Source of the DNA: Suillus spraguei
Taxonomy: Eukaryota > Basidiomycota > Agaricomycetes > Boletales > Suillaceae
Direction of reading: 5' to 3'
Length of the DNA: 64,000 nt
Assembly: GCA_016800925.1 (NCBI GenBank)
Contig: JABCPU010000162.1
Coordinates: forward strand, 78,730-142,729
Below are positions 57,022 through 64,000 of the stretch, one piece after another. The position numbers and the translations under genes are program-made. Each line of letters begins with the position of its first letter. Position 1 is the first letter of the stretch. The notes beneath the pieces are model-generated. The model was not told the DNA's origin. It did no database searches and worked only from the letters and a program-made list of their open reading frames with translations.

Positions 57022-58533
57022 ATGCCTCCTAATACCTCTCACGATCTTCTCACTACACACTCGTTAAACGTTATGTTTTCGAGAGTCAACGAAGGAAACG
57101 TAGACGTTTCGATGCTTAATACCGAACAACTAAAAGCCGTCAAACTGGCCCAGGAATTGGACAGCTTTTTCCCCACTGGTGATCCCGGTAGGCATAATCC
57201 TTGTTCTCGTCCGTCGTCTAACGATTACTAGGAACAGAGAAGACCTTTACTTTGTCGAAGATCATTGAGGTCCTTCAAAGCCAGATCAAACAGTGTCAGA
57301 TAGGCATCACAGCCAGCACAGGAGCTGCTGAAAATCGCCTTCAGGGTGAGTCCTTCTCATTCGAGCATACCACTTTCTTACCTCTTCAGGGTCAAACAAT
57401 CCATTCTTGGGCTGGTCTGACTGGCTCAGAGACGAATGTAGAACGCGCTCTACAAAAGGTTAGAGACAACACTGCCGCCTCAACACGCTGCTTGGAATGT
57501 AAAGTGTTGATTCTGGACGAAGGTAAACTTTTCCCGATGTTCTTCGAGTCGCCATGCTGAACTAACTCATAGTATCGATGATAACCCTTTTATTTTTTGC
57601 CCAACTGGACTACATCGCACGAAAATTGCGCAAGTGTGAACTTCCCTTTGGTGGAATTTGTGTATGCAATTTTCCCTTCTTCCACTCGATCCTCTAACGA
57701 AGTCGACAGCTCATAACGTCTGGGGATTTTCTGCAATTGCCACCAGTATCAGTCGGACGCAATCTTATCGAATTTGCATTCCAATCCTCAGCATGGGACC
57801 CGGCGTTCAAGGACAATCACATTAGGCTGCAACTATGTACCGCCAGAACGAAGAAGGAAAGCTCGTCGCAAACCAATCACTGTTGACTAACGTATGATGT
57901 TCTACCTCCAGCAGAGATAGCGGCTAAGCCTCGGACCATACACTTGATCCGTGACATCAAGATGGACGATAATGGAATCCCAATTCACGTGCAGCCTGGC
58001 CCCGTTCACACAGTCGGATGCCGCGAACAGGCACTCTTTCCATTAGTCAAGTTTCAAAAGCATTCAAAGCACGAACATGTCCTCATTTTGGACGAAGAGT
58101 TTGTCTTCCAGGCTGTCAAGGACAGGAAAGAATTCACAACCACGCGTTTCCAAATCTAACGTCTAGTTCTTCAACTGTTCGCTCATTGACACACGCATCT
58201 AGATTCCATTAACCCCTGGGTTGGGCCATGACAATCCACAAGAGCCAAGGTTCCGGCTTTGAAAAGGTCATAGTCGACTGCAGACGGTCATTTGCTGATG
58301 GTACGTGTTAACTCTAAATCCTTCCACTCATTTCTATTAACATGGCTCCAGGACAAATATATGTTGGGTTGTCCCGGGCGCAGTCTCTCAAGGACTTACA
58401 GATTATAGGCCTGAACGTAGCCTCGGTAACTTGGGTCATTTAATCTACTTTTATCGCTGATATAATCGATTCAAAGGTGAAAATGAATGCCATCGCTGCA
58501 AAATGGACAAAAGACAAGTTCGGGTCGGTGTAG
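57022..58533 (+). pseudogene. Pif1-like DNA helicase, degenerate
   Basis: Starts MPPNTSHDLLTTHSLN. Recognisable Pif1 pieces in order: a Walker A region reading GDPGTEKTF after splicing (usual form GTGKS/T, so the second Gly is Glu here), GITASTGAA, QTIHSWAGL, motif II LDEVSMI split by an intron, LDYIARKLRKCELPFGG, motif III TSGDFLQLPPVS, then C-terminal WAMTIHKSQGSGFEKVIVD and GQIYVGLSRAQSLKDLQIIG. Pif1 helicases unwind DNA in genome maintenance and are widespread in fungal mobile DNA. Much of the central region between LPPVS and the C-terminus is replaced or lost. With the altered Walker A it is unlikely to hydrolyse ATP. One candidate intron (after RLQG) is 44 nt and would break frame, while reading through keeps it. 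Confidence 0.75.
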
Positions 58534-58869
58534 TCATTCAAGAACTTCAGTCGACATCATGTACCAACTGGGTAAGAGGTCGGCTAATCTCAGTCTAATC
58601 CAACGCTAATATCAACGGTAGACGCTCGTAACTTGTCTGTTTGTCTCTATTCTATTCTGCTTACATGCTTTTGTACTACATATAGCAAGATTAATCAAGT
58701 ACATTCCATTCATTTGATCGGAATCAAAGCCGCGAAATTATCACGGCGTAAAGGCGGGTCTCAAATCACGTGACGCGTTAAGTCTATCGTATCATTGCTG
58801 ACAAACCGACTGCTAACAGCCAAACACATCCAAACCGAAATTTGATACCATACCATCACCATCGGCAAC
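58534..58869. other. Short intergenic, nothing seen
   Basis: No repeat block or promoter motif is shared with the other JmjC-family copies here. Confidence 0.4.
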
Positions 58870-59785
58870 ATGCCTCCTCGATTCAGATACCACGACTTAG
58901 ATGGACTGACTACCGAAGAGAAACACGCGGAACAACAAAAAAGATGGTACGCCCGACAGAATGCAGGATCCGGAAAAGGCCGCAAGATTCAGAGAAGAGA
59001 ACAAGCGAGCTGAACGTGAACGGGCAAAGCAAGAGAAGGAGTCCGCTAATCCGGGTGCGCCTCCCCCCGTTTTCGCAGACACATACTGCCGTCTGCTTCA
59101 GACGTGCTTCGCCCCACGTCTATCGACGATTTCATAGACCCCCATACTTAAAATTCCATTACCAAACCGCCTTGTGTCCAACGTCGCTGTAATGACTGAT
59201 CCATCGTCATCCCTTCATCGCACCGCGGATTACCAGCCCGCTCACAAATTAGATCTGGTGTCTGATATACTCGGTGTTCAAGTCCCGATGCAAGCGGGAA
59301 CAATAACATGGTCTGACGCCCGTAGGACCGTACTTCCTTGTGTAATGGTCAGGGGCGTCAATATAACGACGCCGCCATGGTACACCACGAAAACGCCGTG
59401 GAAACGTTTCAAAGGATGATGATAGCGCTACCAAGACTCCCACAAAGTATTCGTAAGCATCTTCACCATCCATTCAAACTTAAAGTCTTTAAAGCGCTTC
59501 AAAGGGTTGTACCATAGGCCAATTATGGCACTCTGCCTTATGATCATCAACCGTAACAAGTACAAGGCCTCGAACAACGACCAAGGAAACCAAGTACTTA
59601 CATCGGAGAGCACAGAGAGATCGATCGCTATCGCTACAGCGATCATTCGCATTCGTTTCTTCTACAAGGACACAGCTACAGCACTGCGATCTTACCGCAC
59701 CGGCGACCAGAGCGACCCGGGTCACCCACTTTCAATAGAAGATCTTTCAGCTTGTCTTGCTTCGTTCACGTCCACAAAGTCGTGA
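58870..59785 (+). pseudogene. JmjC-like family, copy lacking the catalytic core
   Basis: Starts MPPRFRYHDLDGLTTEEKHA and QQKRWYARQN, then a one-base shift leads into QDPEKAARFREENKRAERER, parallel to the charged N-terminus of 54127. TITWSDARRTVLPCVMVRGV parallels TIQWSDGSTTVLPCIMRNGV. The next sequence (MVHHENAVETFQRMMIALPR) already matches the C-terminal ETFQRMIVNLPR part, so the whole dioxygenase core of about 250-300 residues is deleted. The C-terminal domain (YHRPIMALCLMIINRNKY) runs open to the stop at 59785. The remaining two domains are spliced together by the deletion. Confidence 0.8.
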
Positions 59786-60149
59786 CTGGATTGTACTCTT
59801 TTTTTTCACATCGTGTATTACTAGATTTTTCAATTTGTAGCTCGCCCCTATGAATATACAACTATATACCAATACATGTAACCATTCATATCGTACACTA
59901 GCCATAATCCCAACTCACATCGCGAATGAATCACTCTCGTCTCAGGTACCAGCGGGAATGACCCTTCATCAAGTTCGATTGTTATCGGTGACTATCTACA
60001 TCGGATGTACTACAGTGCGAACTCTGTATTGAATCAAGTAATTCTTTACGTAAGCTCTATCAAAATCTTCAAACTCAGAAATCGCCATGTCAACTTCTCA
60101 CGCCCCACTTTCGCCCTTGATCGAAACCATGACACTCGAAGCTTGAGCT
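59786..60149. other. Intergenic, nothing seen
   Basis: No gene recognised. Leads into the satellite at 60150. Confidence 0.4.
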
Positions 60150-61210
60150 ATGTACAGACCTCCTTTGCTTCGTAATTCGATGCAGATGTCGCTGTACATT
60201 TAATATATTACATTCGATGTGATTGCCCAGTATATTCGACAACTCGACGTTCCGGCTTCCAGTTTGACCATCGACCGATTATGGACCTTTGCTTCGAAAT
60301 TCGACGCAGATGTCGTCGTGCATTCAAGTATAGAGTGTCCGCATCAACGGCCCTAATCGACGTTCAGCCTCCCGCTTCGGCCATCGACCGATTATGGACC
60401 TTTGCTTCGTAATTCGATGCAGATGTCGTCGTGCATTCAAGTATAGAGAGTGTCCGCCCAGTCCATCATCAACGGCCCTAATCGACGTTCAGCCTCCCGC
60501 TTCGACCATCGACCGATTATGGACCTTTGCTTCGAAATTCGACGCAGATGTCGTCGTGCATTCAAGTATAGAGTGTCCGCATCAACGGCCCTAATCGACG
60601 TTCAGCCTCCCGCTTCGGCCATCGACCGATTATGGACCTTTGCTTCGTAATTCGATGCAGATGTCGTCGTGCATTCAAGTATAGAGAGTGTCCGCCCAGT
60701 CCATCATCAATGGCCCTAATCGACGTTCAGCCTCCCGCTTCGACCATCGACCGATTATGGACCTTTGCTTCGTAATTCGATGCAGATGTCGTCGTGCATT
60801 CAAGTATAGAGAGTGTCCGCCCAGTCCATCATCAACGGCCCTAATCGGCGTTCAGCCTCCCGCTTCGACCATCGACCGACTAGGGACCTTTGCTTCGTAA
60901 TTCGCTGCAGATGTCGTCGTACATTCAAGTATAGAGTGTCCGCCCAGTGTATCGACAACGGATCTAATCGACGCTTGACATTTTTGCTTCGCACACTTTC
61001 GCCCTTGATCAAACTTTTGCCTCGTAATTCGAAGCGGACGTCGTCGTTCATTTTAGTATCCGTTGTGACTAGTCAGTGTATCGTAACGACTCTAGCGTTC
61101 TGCCATCCGACATCTACGGTTTGACCCTCGCCCGACGTGCTTTCGCCCTTGATCAAACCTTTGCTTCGTAATTCGAAGCAGATGTCTTGATATATTACAT
61201 GCGATATGGA
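60150..61210. repeat. Hairpin satellite, ~124 bp period, 9 copies
   Basis: Nine copies of the TTTGCTTCGTAATTCGA..GC core spaced about 111-145 bp, with a longer shared unit containing CATCGACCGATTATGGACC and GTCCGCCCAGT. Copies in the centre are nearly identical, while the outer ones are diverged. It is related to the array at 40061-40850 and also lies immediately upstream of a RecQ-like gene copy. Confidence 0.88.
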
Positions 61211-61510
61211 CCTACGAATGTCAGTGGGAATACTCCCGCTTCCCAACATCGAAGCATATGCCGATCTTATCTAGCGAAACCTCATTCCATGTCATGAAGA
61301 GAATTCTTTAACGAGATTCGCGCACGAGCCATAACAATAGGAAAATCACTGATACGACATAATTAAATAAATATGGTGCAAGGGCAGCAGGCTCGTCACC
61401 GTTTCATCAAACTCCCAGCGTAAAAATGTAAGTGAAACCGTCCCAGTCCTCTACATCCCAGTAACGCCCGTAGGACGCCTTCTACTCCTAGATCCTCTGA
61501 AACCAACTCA
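61211..61510. promoter_or_regulatory. Leader shared by both RecQ-like copies
   Basis: Matches 40820-40990 with CATTCCATGTCATGAAGAGAA and other landmarks, so it is the common upstream region of the RecQ-like family. Confidence 0.5.
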
Positions 61511-62990
61511 ATGTGCAAGCCCGGGGACGGACGGACGGACGATCGACTGGCATCGCGATTAAAAAACACCCCCACCAGACCTATAAACTTCATACTCGCA
61601 TTTCTCCTGACACAATACGCGATGCTTTTCTTTCCGCGTCCAAGTGGGACGATGTCATCGTCAACCACGACGTTTCGACCCTCATCGACCTCGTCTCTCT
61701 TCCATCCGATGAAGAATCTCTGCTCAAAGTCCTTATCAAAGAAGTGGTGTGGTGTGGTTTGACCTTCCGTGCTCGTTATTCGATGATCTCGATGCAACTT
61801 TTTTAAACTTCGTGACACGCACTTCCCAGTAAGTGGATTTTTAACCCCGTCTCTTGCTTGTTATTTATTGACGTACTAGACCCGAGTTTGTGATGTCCGG
61901 GTATCCAACGAACCAATCATTTCGGAAACCTATGGTAAACGATTATCTCGTTCGAAGCGCCACGTTATGGGGGCGTTTTTTTTTATGCATGATCGTCAGA
62001 CTGATCGGTTGCGCAAATCCCACTATCTTCTTTGACGATGAACAATCAGACGCCGCTCGGGCTCTCTTGGAGGCCCTGAAGGTCGGTAGGGGCATCAAGG
62101 GGGCTATATATGATCTGTCGTATCGAATGACAACGCGTCAAAACGACAAAGACCGCTCTCGCTCCCCATTCTATCGATTTCTAGTGACAATTCACCTGCA
62201 GTCGGTCAGTCTGTTTGACCATCCGTTTTCCATATCGCTCAATATTATTATGCTCCAACTATGCATCCGCGCTATCGTAGTGGAACGAGCACGGCGTTTG
62301 GTACTCTTCCATGACTTTGACAGTCTGCTTGAGTAAGTCGACTCATTTCATCCTAACTGGACTCATCATGACCTATTTTAGGCGCGTGACAGCAACACCT
62401 TCACTGGACGAACCCGCATCATTCCACACTTTATGCCTTATCGACTGACTCGCCTGGTCATGTATCTTGTCGGACCGATTCGCATGCTCGAACAGGAATT
62501 CCTCGAGATGATCCCAGACTCCCCTCCCGAGCCCGACGACTTTATATTCGTTCGCCGGGGAATTCCATTGTCCCGTATCTACTTTACACAAATTTTGCGC
62601 AACATCACGGCACAATATATAAGCATAGAGATAGGCTCACTCGATTATATCCCTGTCATCAAATCTATGCTAGCCCATATGGTCAATATACAAATCGACC
62701 TGGATTACGACGACGCAGGACCCATCGATGCCGCCTACCAGAATTCGTCGCCGTCCTTGTGGAAGGCCATGGAACGTGCGTCAGAGGATATGTTCGGAGA
62801 TTGTCTAACGCTGGCGGCGCGTTGGTGGCATACACTCCAGGTTGAGAAGAACCCATCATTCTCTCGATGTGAATCGACGCTAAAACTATCAGACGCGTTA
62901 GAGAAGATTATGACACCCCAACAAGAACACGTCGTCCTTAAGCGGTCATATCCAGCTACGCCCAATTCGCTGCATCGCACAACGCAATAA
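61511..62990 (+). pseudogene. Telomere-linked-helicase-like gene, N-terminal copy 2
   Basis: Parallels copy 1: SPDTIRDAFLSASKWDDVIV, PSDEESLLKVLIKEVVW, then after an intron-like gap (GTAAGTGG...ACTAG) SATLWGRFFLCMIVRLIGC and AIYDLSYRMTTRQNDKDRSR. A second intron (62335 onward) leads to NTFTGRTRIIPHFMPYRLTR and LVMYLVGPIRMLEQEFLEM, FIFVRRGIPLSRIYFTQILR, and KPS/LWKAMERASEDMFGDC. Copy 1 lacks most of this stretch, so the copies are complementary. No ATG with a proper leader was found, at least one frame change occurs, and no helicase core is present before the window end. It is probably inactive. Confidence 0.7.
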
Positions 62991-64000
62991 ACGCGTTAAA
63001 CTCAACGTTCCATTGTCAAACCCGCCATCGTCTCCTCTACAACATTGCCATGATGGAAACCAACTTGATGCCTTTACTGTACGTATAATCTTTTATTTTC
63101 TTTATCTGCAAGCTAACACTGGCCATAGACACAGCATCAGGTAAGTGCTTCTGTTGAAACCTCTTAGATAACACGTCCTCGCTGGTTAATGTCATACGTT
63201 CGTTTTTGTAATCCGGGGTCTACTATGACCGCTTTGTAGTTCATACTATACCTTCCAATTCGATTGAGTAACCACTGCAGTCACGGCTATGCGATCGTGC
63301 GCAAAGTCGCAAGACATCCAGTTCAAGACGGACGCCGAGATAGACTTTCCGAATAATGCATTCAGTTGGAAAGGGTCTAGGTAATGCGTACCCAATGGGA
63401 TGATCAGAGGATGGATTGGGTTCATCTGCGATTTACTCTTGGTTCTCCGTCTGCGGACGACCCTAGTTAGTGCCGTGCCTCAATTGGTTGTTAGTAATCA
63501 TCGCAGCTACACCCACGGGTAGGGCGCAAGATCGCCAAGAGTCTCAAAATCTCATTGGCAAGTCGACTATAATTACTCGAACCACACTGAAATGTCATAG
63601 GCTCTAGGTACTGTATGTGATCAGAATACGTTTCACGTTGAAGAAGTAGCTTCCGCTAAGATGTGTCGCTCTTCCGACTCCTTTATCGCGCAAATTCGTG
63701 CCGTGTCTTTTAGTTGATTGTTAGTAAACCATCGCAGTTACGGTAGTGCGCGAGATCGCCAAGAGTTTCAAGCAAGCCGCATTGCCATGGACGCAACGAA
63801 TATCAAGTTTTTCTATGAACCAATTGGGTCGACTATACTCGCTCAATCGCGCCCAAGGCTCTAGGTATTGTTTCAATTTATATGCCAATGGATTATCAGA
63901 AGATGACTTAGTGCTATCTGCGACTTACTCATGGCTCTTACCAGAATGTCCAATGATGTCGATAAATTATCTTCCCAATCCCAAGTAAAGCTTACAATTT
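62991..64000. repeat. Threefold duplicated segment at the window end
   Basis: A ~230-240 bp unit recurs three times (about 63230, 63475, 63710). Shared landmarks are GTTAGTAA..CATCGCAG, GCGCGAGATCGCCAAGAG, GGGTCGACTATA and GGCTCTAGGTA. The last copy has an 80-codon open frame (REIAKSFKQAALPW). The repeats look like duplicated exons with intron ends, but the protein is not recognised. CCCAAGTAAAGCTT near 63978 is the motif seen at 31449, 48290, 51065 and 51255. Confidence 0.55.

Noticed and set aside
1..64000. CRISPR arrays, bacterial operons, rRNA genes
   Set aside because: Tandem repeats here lack CRISPR spacing, genes have spliceosomal introns, and no rRNA sequence was recognised.

Overview
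The window looks like nuclear DNA of a filamentous basidiomycete, most likely an Agaricomycete. Genes carry many short GT...AG introns of about 45-70 nt. The recognisable families are fungal: a FunK1 kinase, a chromodomain Ty3 retrotransposon, subtelomere-type RecQ helicase relatives, an EGF-bearing ABCG transporter, and a JmjC-like dioxygenase in several copies. No CRISPR array, rRNA or bacterial operon was seen. Species cannot be assigned by eye.

Layout. 1-3.3 kb: a decayed copy of an unknown two-exon gene, then an Mcm1-type MADS-box sequence. 3.3-3.7 kb: a foldback repeat. 3.9-6.3 kb: FunK1 kinase (minus). 7.4-9.0 kb: a 5' fragment of the JmjC-like family, satellite DNA, and a truncated transposon-associated gene. 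10.6-12.3 kb: a four-exon repeat-rich gene, possibly DUF6532. 15.0-15.9 kb: the better copy of the two-exon family. 16.9-26.2 kb: a Myb/SANT-like gene split inside an intron by an 8.3 kb insertion with a GCGC target duplication. The insertion is a decayed Ty3 chromovirus, which itself carries a 950 bp solo LTR (CCAG duplication) and a small insertion in integrase. 26.3-29.2 kb: inverted repeats and a chimera of host gene fragments (HSP70, ATP synthase gamma, XPG-like nuclease). 29.5-32.4 kb and 45.2-54.1 kb: a recurring module of 'family A' gene, satellite, 110 bp block, microsatellite and shared upstream segment. 32.7-39.3 kb: a calmer island with an uncharacterised gene, an Adp1-like ABC transporter and a glyoxalase-like gene. 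40-44.6 kb and 60-63 kb: hairpin satellite followed by decayed telomere-linked-helicase-like genes. 54-60 kb: intact JmjC-like gene, Pif1-like gene, and a third JmjC-family copy that has lost its catalytic core.

How it fits together. The transporter, glyoxalase-like, FunK1 and perhaps Mcm1 sequences look like ordinary chromosomal genes. Most of the rest is accessory, multi-copy DNA. The JmjC-like, Pif1-like, RecQ-like and family A genes recur with the same non-coding blocks in the same order. This suggests a composite mobile or subtelomeric unit (inference). Many in-frame stops are TGA where CGA would be expected, consistent with C-to-T decay of repeats. Exon boundaries were read by eye from splice consensus and frame.
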